Positions 30,367-40,175 of a stretch of 48,048 nt of DNA are shown here, piece after piece. The position numbers and the translations under genes were made by a program. The stretch comes from Gallionella sp. (lineage in GTDB: Bacteria > Pseudomonadota > Gammaproteobacteria > Burkholderiales > Gallionellaceae). The notes under the pieces were generated by a model. That model was not told where the DNA came from and did not search any database. It saw only the letters and a list, made by a program, of their open reading frames with translations. The stretch's first letter is position 1. Every line of letters starts with the position of its first letter. The DNA is taken from the NCBI GenBank assembly GCA_024641025.1, contig JAHEDW010000012.1:1-48048 (forward strand). The letters run 5' to 3'.

Positions 30367-31887
30367 TTATACTGAAGCAATTATTTGCAAAACCAATATA
30401 CCTGCCAGTATCACGCTGACAAGCGTCAGCAAGCTGTTGTAGCGTTTTTGCTGCAAAAGTAATTTGTGCAGCGCCCCATCTTCCAATTCAGCAGCTTCCC
30501 TTGTCAGGTAACGGTGCATCAGTCTTGGGAGTTGGGGTAATAAGGTTGCGTAATGAGGTGCTTCTTCCTGCAACGTCCTGAGTAGTCCACGCCAGCCAAC
30601 TTGCTCGCTCATCCAGCGCTCAAGCCATGGCTTGGCGGTTTTCCACAGATCAAGCTCGGGGTCGAGCTGCAAGCCAAGTCCCTCTATATTGAGTAAGGTC
30701 TTTTGTAATAAAACCAACTGTGGTTGGATCTCTATGCCAAATCGGCGCGAAGTCTGGAACAGACGCAACAGCACGCGCCCGAATGAAACTTCACGCAACG
30801 GCTTGTCGAATATAGGTTCACAGACTGCTCTGATTGCAGATTCAAGTTCATCTACACGCGTCTCCTTAGGTGCCCAGCCCGACTCGATATGAATTTCGGC
30901 AACGCGCTTGTAGTCTCGCCGGAAGAAAGCAATGAAATTCTGGGCGAGATAATGTTTGTCAGTGTCGGTGAGCGTACCCATTATGCCGAAGTCCAAGGCG
31001 ATATAGCGGCCGTCTACCGCCACCTGAACATTCCCGGGATGCATATCGGCATGAAAAAAACCATCTCTGAAAACCTGTGTATAGAATATCTCGACCCCGT
31101 TAGCGGCAAGCTTGGGAATATCCACACCCGCTTCGCGCAATGCACTAACCTGGCTGATTGGGATGCCGTACATGCGCTCCATCACCATTACTTCAGGCGT
31201 GCAATATTCCCAAAACATTTCAGGTACCAGCAATAGGTTCGTGCTGGAAAAATTTCGTCTGAGCTGGCTGGCACTGGCTGCTTCGCGGGTAAGATCAAGT
31301 TCGTCATAAAGGTGCTTTTCGAATTCCAAGATAACTTGGCGAGGCTTTAGGCGACGGCCATCAGCCCATAGCATTTCCACCAGATCTGCAGCAACCTTGA
31401 GAAGCGCGATATCATGAGCGATGACGCGACTGATGCCAGGACGCAATATCTTGATCGCAGCTTGCCGCCCGTCAGGCAAAACAGCAAAATGAACCTGTGC
31501 AACAGATGCGCTCGCAACCGGAATTTCCTCAAAACTTTGGAATACCTCGCAAAGGGGTTTTGAATAGGTTGATTCGAGCAGAGCAATGGCTTGCGAAGAT
31601 GGAAACGGAGGAACCTGATCCTGTAGTTTGGCTAGTTCATCGGCGATGTCGGTTGGTATCAGATCACGTCGAGTGGAGAGTATCTGGCCAAATTTGACGA
31701 AGATCGGCCCAAGCTTTTGCAATGCCAAACGAAGGCGGACTGCGCGAGGGGTAGATGTATTTCGCAAGAACAGTAACAGTTTGAGCGGCACCCTCATCCA
31801 GCGTAGGCGCTCGTGCGCAAGCAGGAATTCGTCAAGCCCGAAACGCAGTATCACGAACATGATTTTGAACAGGCGTAATAGGCGCAT
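30367..31887 (-). CDS. ubiB: ubiquinone biosynthesis accessory ATPase/kinase-like protein UbiB
   Basis: Atypical protein-kinase-like ATPase needed for ubiquinone synthesis, thought to help extract or present lipid intermediates at the membrane. The 506-residue product (546 in E. coli) has the family-defining KFGQ (residues 65-68) in the N-terminal extension and the Ala-rich nucleotide loop [10 protein letters not shown] (124-133). The nucleotide-binding Lys is in QAAIK (146). Further on are HADMHPGN (279-286) and ALDFG (297-301). One or two C-terminal hydrophobic segments ([21 protein letters not shown]) anchor it. It begins one base after ubiJ. Confidence 0.95.
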   Translation of the reverse strand: MRLLRLFKIMFVILRFGLDEFLLAHERLRWMRVPLKLLLFLRNTSTPRAVRLRLALQKLGPIFVKFGQILSTRRDLIPTDIADELAKLQDQVPPFPSSQAIALLESTYSKPLCEVFQSFEEIPVASASVAQVHFAVLPDGRQAAIKILRPGISRVIAHDIALLKVAADLVEMLWADGRRLKPRQVILEFEKHLYDELDLTREAASASQLRRNFSSTNLLLVPEMFWEYCTPEVMVMERMYGIPISQVSALREAGVDIPKLAANGVEIFYTQVFRDGFFHADMHPGNVQVAVDGRYIALDFGIMGTLTDTDKHYLAQNFIAFFRRDYKRVAEIHIESGWAPKETRVDELESAIRAVCEPIFDKPLREVSFGRVLLRLFQTSRRFGIEIQPQLVLLQKTLLNIEGLGLQLDPELDLWKTAKPWLERWMSEQVGWRGLLRTLQEEAPHYATLLPQLPRLMHRYLTREAAELEDGALHKLLLQQKRYNSLLTLVSVILAGILVLQIIASV

Positions 31888-31888
31888 G

Positions 31889-32488
31889 CTAGGCCTGGAT
31901 CATGTCGTGGTTCGTCGAAGTAGCAACTAGCCTTTTGATGCGAAGCTCGAGACGGGCTACATCATCCCTTAGCATGTCCACATCTTGCATATATGTGGAC
32001 ACTTGTTGAGGTTTGGCCAGTAAAGGGCGTTCATCGGTCCAGTATTCGGCTGCAGCTTGCGAAAGATTCATGGCACCGTCACGAAGTTGTTGATGTGCGC
32101 TCTTCAGGGTTTGTACGATGCGTTCTGCCGCAATGTCACCGGTAACATTGCTTAGATCTTCTGCAGCATCCCAGCGCAGGTTACGTGATAGAAAAAATAT
32201 CTCAGCGAGAAAAGCAGTATCACCCTCACTGATTATTCCTGCATGGGCCGTTTCATCCTGCAGTGCAAGGCGAGGTAACAATGGTGGCGGGATAATGCAA
32301 TGTGCATCAGCATCTGTATTCACATCGGCGCTACCTATCATGCCGTCAGGGAGTATCGTGCAATTGAATGTAAACGGTGCGACATCGAAACGAGCCGTTT
32401 TCCCTGCAAAGCGTGAGAGACGCTCCTTAGCCCAGTTGTTCTGAGTAAGCAGATGATTCAGTGCGGCGGCAAATGATTGGGCGAACAC
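31889..32488 (-). CDS. ubiJ: ubiquinone biosynthesis accessory factor UbiJ (SCP2 domain)
   Basis: 199-residue cytosolic protein; in E. coli UbiJ helps organise the ubiquinone synthesis metabolon with UbiK, its SCP2 fold binding the lipid intermediates. It starts at GTG 32488. The N-terminal half shows SCP2-like sequence ([22 protein letters not shown], then [11 protein letters not shown]). The C-terminal half is helical and charged with a terminal coiled-coil-like segment ([14 protein letters not shown]). Immediate adjacency to ubiB matches the ubiE-ubiJ-ubiB order elsewhere, although here ubiE is about 2.7 kb upstream. Confidence 0.88.
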   Translation of the reverse strand: MFAQSFAAALNHLLTQNNWAKERLSRFAGKTARFDVAPFTFNCTILPDGMIGSADVNTDADAHCIIPPPLLPRLALQDETAHAGIISEGDTAFLAEIFFLSRNLRWDAAEDLSNVTGDIAAERIVQTLKSAHQQLRDGAMNLSQAAAEYWTDERPLLAKPQQVSTYMQDVDMLRDDVARLELRIKRLVATSTNHDMIQA

Positions 32489-32494
32489 AGCAGA

Positions 32495-34120
32495 CTAACT
32501 CAGAACGTGTTGCTGTAATGTTTCGCGCATCCAAACAGGTTTGGCATCACTTTGGCTGAGCAAGATATCAAAATCAGTGGTATCCAGAATGATTTTTCGC
32601 ACTTGCTCCTTTAACCAAAGATCATAAAAATCCACCGGATTGTAGTTATCCGAAAGAATCATGGCTTTGTCGTTGGGTTGCAAAACAAAAGGATGTTGCA
32701 TACTTAGACGTACATTGCTATCGGCCAAGGGATGTATAGACATGTTGCTTATTCGATCGAATTGAAGCTCACGTATCATGCCATCATATGCGACGATTTC
32801 AATATTTCCGGTGCCCTCTCCTGAAGACGTATCAAAAGCAGGATAGATCGCAACCTGATCAAAAACGCTTTGTAGAGTTTTGATCACGGATGAAGTCATC
32901 AAGGTATGGTGCTTGATACTGCCGACCAGATTGACCGCGAGCACACCATTGGGTGACAACCGCTGCTTTGCCAAGCGCATCGCTTCTACACTAAGCAAAT
33001 GCCCAGGGGTGGTGTCACCGTTGAATACATCAAGGACCATGAAGTCATAGCGCTGCTTGGTGTTGATCAGGAAATAGCGCGCATCCTCAACATGTACTGG
33101 TATCGCCGGGTTAAAACCGAAGTAGTTGCGAGCAATCTCGATCACTGCAGGATCGATATCCACTACCTCGGTATCTACACCTTGTGCCTTGTACCATGCA
33201 GGTACAAGACCTGCGCCCAATCCAATCACAAGACAGTTTTTGCCGTCTGGATTGAGTGCAAAAGGAAGGAATTGAAGCAGATAAGCGTACTCGTACACAG
33301 ACTTACCGCTGCTCATGTCGATACCACCTTGCACCAAACCGTCAATCAACAATTCGCGGTTGTGAACAGACTGATATGAATAGTCGACAACCTTCAGATT
33401 TCCGTAGAAACTGTCGCGATTAGTGATGCGCTCGACCCGGGTTCCATCTTGCATTACTTTGGAAACCTGGGTTTCATGCGGGAGAAATAAAAATGGAATT
33501 ATCAGTGCGAGAACAGACAACCACATACGGCGGAAAAAAACGAAATAAACAACACCTAATGCGATCAGCATGGCACCTGTAAGTAAAAAGATCTGGTTGA
33601 CTCCAAGGTAGGCAATCAAAACAAAACCGGTCAAAAGTGTCCCGATAACACTTCCAACAGTTGAAATCGCATAAAAGCTGCCAACCGTTTTGCCGATATT
33701 GTGCATTTCACGTGCTGCGATCTTCACTACATAGGGTGACACGCAGCCTAGCAAAAATAGCGTCGGTCCGAACAGCAGGAAAGCACTGGTCAGGGAACCC
33801 CAACGCAATCCCAGCGGCAGGCTCATCTGCAGGATCGGACCCTTTAAAGCAGGGATCAATATCTCGAGAATCCCTGAAACCATGATGATGCCGTATAACC
33901 AGTCCGGAGAGCTTTTGCGATCAGACCAGTGTCCGCCTAACGCATAGCCAGCGGCGAGAGCGACCATAGTCACGGTGATCAACGAAGTCCAGACAAACAG
34001 GCTCACGCCGAAGAACGGCCCTATCACACGCGAACCGAGTACCTCGACCACCATAACCAAGGCGCCGCATAATGCAGCCGTAATAATCAGATAAGCGATA
34101 AAACCTTTTGAATGTTGCAT
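32495..34120 (-). CDS. membrane protein with fused spermidine synthase-like domain
   Basis: 541-residue fusion. The N-terminal ~220 residues contain about six to eight hydrophobic helices starting FIAYLIITAALCGALVMVVEVLGSR. The C-terminal part is a SAM-type Rossmann domain of the spermidine/spermine synthase family: CLVIGLGAGLVPAWYKAQG, then VDIDPAVIEIARNYF and VEDARYFL. The gate region reads LDVFNGDTTPGHLLS rather than the catalytic pattern of true spermidine synthases, so polyamine transfer activity is doubtful. Such membrane fusions are widespread and uncharacterised. It lies 6 bp before ubiJ, in the ubi gene run. Confidence 0.85.
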   Translation of the reverse strand: MQHSKGFIAYLIITAALCGALVMVVEVLGSRVIGPFFGVSLFVWTSLITVTMVALAAGYALGGHWSDRKSSPDWLYGIIMVSGILEILIPALKGPILQMSLPLGLRWGSLTSAFLLFGPTLFLLGCVSPYVVKIAAREMHNIGKTVGSFYAISTVGSVIGTLLTGFVLIAYLGVNQIFLLTGAMLIALGVVYFVFFRRMWLSVLALIIPFLFLPHETQVSKVMQDGTRVERITNRDSFYGNLKVVDYSYQSVHNRELLIDGLVQGGIDMSSGKSVYEYAYLLQFLPFALNPDGKNCLVIGLGAGLVPAWYKAQGVDTEVVDIDPAVIEIARNYFGFNPAIPVHVEDARYFLINTKQRYDFMVLDVFNGDTTPGHLLSVEAMRLAKQRLSPNGVLAVNLVGSIKHHTLMTSSVIKTLQSVFDQVAIYPAFDTSSGEGTGNIEIVAYDGMIRELQFDRISNMSIHPLADSNVRLSMQHPFVLQPNDKAMILSDNYNPVDFYDLWLKEQVRKIILDTTDFDILLSQSDAKPVWMRETLQQHVLS

Positions 34121-34233
34121 TGGGGATCCTGTAGAGTCATATGCTAAAACCTGATTCTACCTCAGCCAAGACGGCATGAATTGTTTCAAGCAGGTTTTGA
34201 GAATCAATACCCTGCCAAGGGGAGCACAGATGG

Positions 34234-34908
34234 TCAAAATGACGGTTCACACAATAAATCCAGCGTTTCACCATTGATGGGGTGTATGAAACTTAGCCTG
34301 TAAGCATGCAGTAACAATCGTTCCGAAGCATTGCCTGTCATTATTCCATACAAAGCATCACCCTTGACAGGGTGACCGATGGCAGCCATGTGAACCCGCA
34401 ACTGATGCGTGCGGCCGGTTACCGGTTCCAGTTCAACGCGGCTTGTATGTGCGCTTTTATCATATTCGAGCAATCGAAAGCGTGTCAGAGAGGGCTTTCC
34501 AGTTTTGTTATCTATCTTGCGCAACGGGCGTTTAGGCCAATCAACAATGATGGGTAGGTCTACCTCACCGGAATCGCGAGAAAACTTGCCCTCCACGATC
34601 GCTTCATAGTACTTTTGCACTTCATGCATCCGGAACATTCGGGAAAAGTGCCGCTGCATATCAACGCCTCTCGGAAACAGCATCAGTCCAGAAGTCGCCA
34701 TGTCCAATCGGTGCACGACTAGGGCATCGGGAAATACATTTTGCACTCTTGAGGATAAGCAATCTTGCTTGTCCGGCCCTCGCCCAGGAACTGCCAACAA
34801 GCCGGCAGGCTTGTTCACTACCAACAGCGCATCATCAAGGTATATAAGATCCAGTAGAAATTTGGTTGGGTGCTGTTGAATCAAAGCGTAGGATTGGAAC
34901 TCGTGCAA
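34234..34908 (-). CDS. rluA: pseudouridine synthase RluA family
   Basis: 224-residue pseudouridine synthase. The catalytic aspartate lies in HRLDMATSG, and the other conserved blocks follow: VNKPAGLLAVPGRG, VDLPIIVDWPKRP, then GRTHQLRVHMAAIGHPVKGD and LLLHAY. Length and lack of an S4 domain match RluA (219 residues in E. coli), which modifies U746 of 23S rRNA and U32 of some tRNAs. RluC/RluD would carry an N-terminal S4 domain. It lies 20 bp downstream of the small protein gene, on the same strand. Confidence 0.9.
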   Translation of the reverse strand: MHEFQSYALIQQHPTKFLLDLIYLDDALLVVNKPAGLLAVPGRGPDKQDCLSSRVQNVFPDALVVHRLDMATSGLMLFPRGVDMQRHFSRMFRMHEVQKYYEAIVEGKFSRDSGEVDLPIIVDWPKRPLRKIDNKTGKPSLTRFRLLEYDKSAHTSRVELEPVTGRTHQLRVHMAAIGHPVKGDALYGIMTGNASERLLLHAYRLSFIHPINGETLDLLCEPSF

Positions 34909-34927
34909 TGTCCGTTAGATATTTTGT

Positions 34928-35116
34928 TCACTTATTGTCGCAAGAACGCGTAGGATCGATCTGGATGCTGGCATCCTTCACCGGCCGATTTTTGCTTTCG
35001 TCAGCCCAAACGAATCGTCCGTACAACACGCAACCCTTCATGCCGGGATCGCATGGAATGTTCTTTACTCTGGAACATTTATCGTGAACTTCGTGCGGAC
35101 ATCCCCATGAGCCCAT
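34928..35116 (-). CDS. small cysteine-containing conserved protein, function unknown
   Basis: A strong AGGAG ribosome binding site precedes ATG 35116. The product has 62 residues starting MGSWGCPHEVHDKC. Four cysteines (about C6, C14, C23, C30) occur with an early histidine, and the middle reads PCDPGMKGCVLYGRFVWADE. The spacing C-x7-C-x8-C-x6-C could bind a metal such as zinc or an Fe-S centre, but this is speculative. I recall similar short proteins in other betaproteobacteria without a named function. The gene sits between ubiE and rluA, co-directional and closely spaced. Confidence 0.75.
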   Translation of the reverse strand: MGSWGCPHEVHDKCSRVKNIPCDPGMKGCVLYGRFVWADESKNRPVKDASIQIDPTRSCDNK

Positions 35117-35147
35117 TCGTCTTCTCCTGCAAAATGCTATCCTTGAA

Positions 35148-35882
35148 TTACAGCTTATAACCTCTATGCACCGCAACTACGCCGCCCGTCAAGTTGAAGT
35201 ATTCGACGCGTTCAAGTCCGGCTTCTTCCATCATCATTTTCAACTCTTCCTGCCCTGGATGCATCCGGATGGATTCGGCAAGATAGCGATAGCTATCTGC
35301 ATCCTTGGCTATAAGCTGACCCATTTTTGGCAACAGCTTGAACGAGTAAAAATCGTAAGCTTTTTCCAGTGGCTTGGCAACTTTGGAGAACTCAAGCACG
35401 ATAACTCGCCCACCAGGCTTGAGTACTCGGCACATCTCACGTAATGCGGCGTCCTTGTGAGTAACATTGCGCAGTCCGAATGCGATGCTAACGCAATCGA
35501 AGTAATCATCGGGAAATGGTAGATGTTCGGCATCGCATTGTGTGACCGGGGTGGCAATGCCTGTGTCAAGAAGCCGATCGCGGCCAACACGAAGCATTGC
35601 GTTGTTTATGTCTGTGAGTACGACTTGTCCGCTGCTGCCAACTTTATTCAGGAACAGTCGTGACAGATCTGCCGAGCCTCCCGCAACATCAAGCACACGT
35701 TGGCCCATTCGAACGCCGCTGATACTGACAGCAAAGTGCTTCCAAACGCGATGAAGACCAACAGACATCAGGTCGTTCATCAAGTCATATTTTCCCGCGA
35801 CCGAAGTGAATACACCTGCAACGCGTTTAGCTTTGTCTTCTTCGGCGACGGTTTCGAAACCAAAATGTGTGGTCTTGTTCAT
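35148..35882 (-). CDS. ubiE: ubiquinone/menaquinone C-methyltransferase UbiE
   Basis: SAM-dependent C-methyltransferase of ubiquinone (and menaquinone) synthesis. ATG 35882 gives 244 residues starting [20 protein letters not shown], as in E. coli UbiE (251). A TTG at 35894 is also in frame. The SAM motif is [16 protein letters not shown]. Family signatures [17 protein letters not shown] and [25 protein letters not shown] are present, and the C-terminus is [15 protein letters not shown]. It is followed by the 62-residue protein and later by ubiJ-ubiB. Confidence 0.96.
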   Translation of the reverse strand: MNKTTHFGFETVAEEDKAKRVAGVFTSVAGKYDLMNDLMSVGLHRVWKHFAVSISGVRMGQRVLDVAGGSADLSRLFLNKVGSSGQVVLTDINNAMLRVGRDRLLDTGIATPVTQCDAEHLPFPDDYFDCVSIAFGLRNVTHKDAALREMCRVLKPGGRVIVLEFSKVAKPLEKAYDFYSFKLLPKMGQLIAKDADSYRYLAESIRMHPGQEELKMMMEEAGLERVEYFNLTGGVVAVHRGYKL

Positions 35883-35898
35883 CTCTTGTCCCAATATA

Positions 35899-36264
35899 TC
35901 AGCTATGTTGTCGGCTTTTTCCTGCTGCCTCCAGCAGTTTCAAATAATCCTGCCAAAGAGAATCCTGCTGTTTGCCCAAATTGTAGAGATACTCCCACGA
36001 ATATAATCCGGTGTCATGACCGTCATCGAACTCAATCTTTATAGCATAGCTGCCCACCGGCGTGACATTGGTAACAATGACATCACATTTGCCTACTTGA
36101 AGTACTTCCTGGCCGGGACCATGACCACGTACCTCGGCAGATGGGGAATATACGCGGAGGAATTCGAAAGGAAAGCTAAATCTCGCACCGTCATCGAAAA
36201 CAATCTCAAGAGTATTGGATTTCTGGTGCAGGGTAATTTCTGAAGGCTGTAGTGTCATGATCAT
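35899..36264 (-). CDS. DUF971 family protein
   Basis: 121-residue small protein with the DUF971 fold: [20 protein letters not shown], then [18 protein letters not shown] and [12 protein letters not shown]. The family resembles the N-terminal domain of gamma-butyrobetaine hydroxylases and is often found beside ubiE in betaproteobacteria. Its role is not established, although some relatives have been linked to Fe-S or metal binding. ATG 36264 overlaps the stop of rfaE2 by four bases. An alternative ATG two codons later exists. The next gene, ubiE, starts 16 bp on. Confidence 0.88.
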   Translation of the reverse strand: MIMTLQPSEITLHQKSNTLEIVFDDGARFSFPFEFLRVYSPSAEVRGHGPGQEVLQVGKCDVIVTNVTPVGSYAIKIEFDDGHDTGLYSWEYLYNLGKQQDSLWQDYLKLLEAAGKSRQHS

Positions 36265-36746
36265 AGCGAACGAATTTTTTTCAAGAGTGCAGTTGTCGAA
36301 CGTTCATGTAGAAAAGGAATGCTATGTACCGTTCCGCCCCATGCTTGGACTTCCCTGCTACCTACGATGCTTTCCGTTTTCCAGTCACCACCTTTGACAA
36401 GCACGTCAGGATGGCAGGCGAGGATCAGGTTCAGTGGCGTGTCCTCATCGAACATCACTACCAGACTCACCGATTCGAGAGCGGCGAGTACTGCCATGCG
36501 GTCCTGTTCGGTATTGATTGGCCGGTCATCTCCCTTCCCCTGTCGCTTTACCGATGCGTCGCTGTTCACGCCTATCACAAGCGATGCACCGAGTTGCCGG
36601 GCCTGTGCGAGATAAGTTACATGACCACGGTGGAGAACGTCGAAGCAGCCGTTTGTAAAAACCAAAGGACGCTGCAGTTCAGATACCCTCGCAGCAAGTT
36701 CACCAGGAACGCACAGTTTTTGTTCGAAGTCAGGTTCTGGATACAT
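36261..36746 (-). CDS. rfaE2: D-glycero-beta-D-manno-heptose 1-phosphate adenylyltransferase
   Basis: Nucleotidyltransferase making ADP-heptose for the inner core of LPS. The 161-residue product corresponds to the C-terminal domain of bifunctional HldE and is a stand-alone gene here. It has VFTNGCFDVLHRGHVTYL with the HxGH site, then GVNSDASVKRQGKGDDRPIN and the ISTTALL-like STTALLKKI tail. The companion kinase domain (RfaE1/HldA) is not in the window. gmhA, an earlier step of the same pathway, is two genes upstream in this run. Confidence 0.94.
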   Translation of the reverse strand: MYPEPDFEQKLCVPGELAARVSELQRPLVFTNGCFDVLHRGHVTYLAQARQLGASLVIGVNSDASVKRQGKGDDRPINTEQDRMAVLAALESVSLVVMFDEDTPLNLILACHPDVLVKGGDWKTESIVGSREVQAWGGTVHSIPFLHERSTTALLKKIRSL

Positions 36747-36749
36747 CTT

Positions 36750-38035
<1,286 letters not shown>

Positions 38036-38072
38036 TTAAGATATATCTGCCCATTGTTAGGTAGCACACAGG

Positions 38073-39281
38073 TTATTGAATAACGACAGGCTGCTCGGGA
38101 AACATTTGGGCGGCAGGAATGACGGGCGCATCAACAAGTTGCGCCTGCCCCTGAACGAATACTGCGGGTGAGGCAGAACGTTGGAAAACATGATCACTAA
38201 GGCGAATCTGTCCGGTTACGCCATCCAACGGAAGTGAGACTTCCAGTCTGTTGAAAAGCATCAAGCGTATCAGGCGGTAGGCATCGATACCAAGGGCGTA
38301 AAGTCGCTCCTGATCTATAGAAAGTGGAGGAACAGAGCGAGGATATATCATTACGGCAGCATGGTCAGGTTGCATCACCCAAGGCATGTCGACAAATCGG
38401 ATACCATTCAAGTCATAATTGAGAAGTGTGTCGGAATTGCCGAGGAAAACACGTGAAGTGGCATAATCGGGCAACTTGTTGGGTAGATATGGTCGGATCA
38501 ATCGTGCTTTCTTCGCATCTGTGGCAATGAATATCATCGTGCCGGGAACTTCAGTGATGTCTGCAAAAATCGAGGTGTTATCGCTGAACTCGACCTCGCG
38601 AAGAATCATGCCCCCCGATGCGTTCCATTCATCCTCGAAAGCGCTTTGCAGTCTTTTGGACAGTTGTTCGCGGGTCGTGACGATAATGGCCTGATTCAAG
38701 CCCCGGTTTTTGGCCAAATGTGCGATCTGGCGGGCTTCCGATTCTATGGCCATGCCAAAATAGTACAAGTTTTGGACAGTAGGGCCATCTACCACATTCA
38801 AACTCAGCGTCGGTACAGGCGTATTGCGAGACTCCGCCAAAGCCGTGACCCCGTTCCGGGTGAGTGGACCCACCACTGCGAGTGCACCATTGGATACTGC
38901 TTCACGGTATACCGAGACTACGCTGTTGTTCTCATCGAAGTTGTCATATGCCTGAATGGGCAAAATTTGCCCTTCTACCCTTGCGGCGGCCATAAATCCT
39001 CGCTCTACCGCACTGGCAGATGAACCAAAAATTGGGGACCGCAATGGCAAAAGCAGGGCGATATGTGCTATGGCTCGTGCCTTGTCGACAATGATAGGCT
39101 CGACAATTTCAGGTGCTACGGCTTCGGGTAAGGGAGCAGGCACCGTTTCGGGAGTTGGGACTGGCATTTCAGCTTCACTTATCGGTGGAGCAGGCTTTTC
39201 TTCGCCTGCCTTATACGGTAGGGTGGGTGCACAAGCGTATAGTGCAAACAGGGTAGAGAGTACGAGGAGCAAACGTTGCAT
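38073..39281 (-). CDS. lpoA: penicillin-binding protein activator LpoA-like lipoprotein
   Basis: 402-residue lipoprotein from ATG 39281; another ATG at 39290 is also possible. The signal ends LYAC (Cys17), followed by a Pro/Glu-rich linker. The remainder is a periplasmic-binding-protein-like fold: HIALLLPLRSPIFGSSASAV, then GALAVVGPLTRNGVTALAES. In E. coli LpoA (678 residues) this is the C-terminal domain that activates PBP1A; the N-terminal TPR-like domain is absent, as in many betaproteobacterial homologues. Position opposite rsmI and before gmhA-dolP matches the yraL-lpoA-yraN-diaA-dolP order, minus yraN. Confidence 0.88.
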   Translation of the reverse strand: MQRLLLVLSTLFALYACAPTLPYKAGEEKPAPPISEAEMPVPTPETVPAPLPEAVAPEIVEPIIVDKARAIAHIALLLPLRSPIFGSSASAVERGFMAAARVEGQILPIQAYDNFDENNSVVSVYREAVSNGALAVVGPLTRNGVTALAESRNTPVPTLSLNVVDGPTVQNLYYFGMAIESEARQIAHLAKNRGLNQAIIVTTREQLSKRLQSAFEDEWNASGGMILREVEFSDNTSIFADITEVPGTMIFIATDAKKARLIRPYLPNKLPDYATSRVFLGNSDTLLNYDLNGIRFVDMPWVMQPDHAAVMIYPRSVPPLSIDQERLYALGIDAYRLIRLMLFNRLEVSLPLDGVTGQIRLSDHVFQRSASPAVFVQGQAQLVDAPVIPAAQMFPEQPVVIQ

Positions 39282-40175
39282 AGCGAACATCCGCAAAAGT
39301 TGGAAGCCGCATTATATGTAGTTGCCACTCCGATTGGAAATCTACGCGACATCACGTTGCGTGCGCTGGAGGTGTTGGCTGCTGTCGACGTGGTTGCGGC
39401 TGAGGACAAGCGCAATACCGCACACCTGCTAACATATCACCATATCACTGCCAAACGACTGGTTTCAGTGCATCAACATAACGAGCGTGGAGCAGCGGAA
39501 AAGCTTATCTCTTTGTTGCTTTCCGGTCAGAGTATTGCTTTTGTCAGCGATGCTGGAACCCCTGCTGTCAGTGACCCAGGAGCGCTACTGGTGCAAGCAG
39601 TGCGTGAAGCCGGCCTGCGCGTCATTCCAATCCCCGGAGCGAATGCAGCGATCACGGCATTGTCAGCAGCTGGCCTGACCGACCAGCATTTCCTTTTTTA
39701 TGGGTTCCTGCCCAACAAATCAAGTGCACGTCGATCCGTCATCCAGACCTTGAAGGATCATCCTTACACACTGGTGTTTTACGAAGCGCCTCACCGTATC
39801 GTCGATTGCATATCTGATCTGTGTTCGGAGTTGGGAGGGGAGCGGCAGGTCGTACTTGCACGTGAGATCACCAAGATGTTCGAGACGGTATATGTTTGTG
39901 CGCTTAAGGATGCTGTGGCATGGCTACAGTCAGACCACGATCAGCAACGTGGGGAGTTTGTCGTGTTGGTTTCCCGTGCATTGCCTCATGCAGGTCCGTC
40001 GGCCAAATCGCAGATGACCTTGTCTCTGCTGCTCGAAGAACTTCCGCTCAAGCAGGCAGTGAAACTAGCCGCAAGGATCAGTGGTGCCAACAGAAACGAG
40101 TTGTATCAGCTCGCGCTGAAGATGAGGATACAGGATGATGGTGATGTCGACACATTGCACACCAGCGAAGATTAA
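39276..40175 (+). CDS. rsmI: 16S rRNA (cytidine-1402-2'-O)-methyltransferase RsmI
   Basis: Methylates C1402 in the 16S rRNA decoding centre together with RsmH. The 299-residue product has the tetrapyrrole-methylase-type fold: ALYVVATPIGNLRDITLRAL, then AEDKRNTAHLL, SDAGTPAVSDPGALLVQ and PGANAAITALSAAGL. I chose TTG 39276 because GAGGAG (39264-39269) lies at ideal spacing; TTG 39300 would also keep the conserved core. This start lies on the opposite strand to the lpoA start, so the two genes overlap head-to-head by a few bases. The 3' end overlaps the next gene by 41 bp. Confidence 0.94.
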   Translation: MHSEHPQKLEAALYVVATPIGNLRDITLRALEVLAAVDVVAAEDKRNTAHLLTYHHITAKRLVSVHQHNERGAAEKLISLLLSGQSIAFVSDAGTPAVSDPGALLVQAVREAGLRVIPIPGANAAITALSAAGLTDQHFLFYGFLPNKSSARRSVIQTLKDHPYTLVFYEAPHRIVDCISDLCSELGGERQVVLAREITKMFETVYVCALKDAVAWLQSDHDQQRGEFVVLVSRALPHAGPSAKSQMTLSLLLEELPLKQAVKLAARISGANRNELYQLALKMRIQDDGDVDTLHTSED

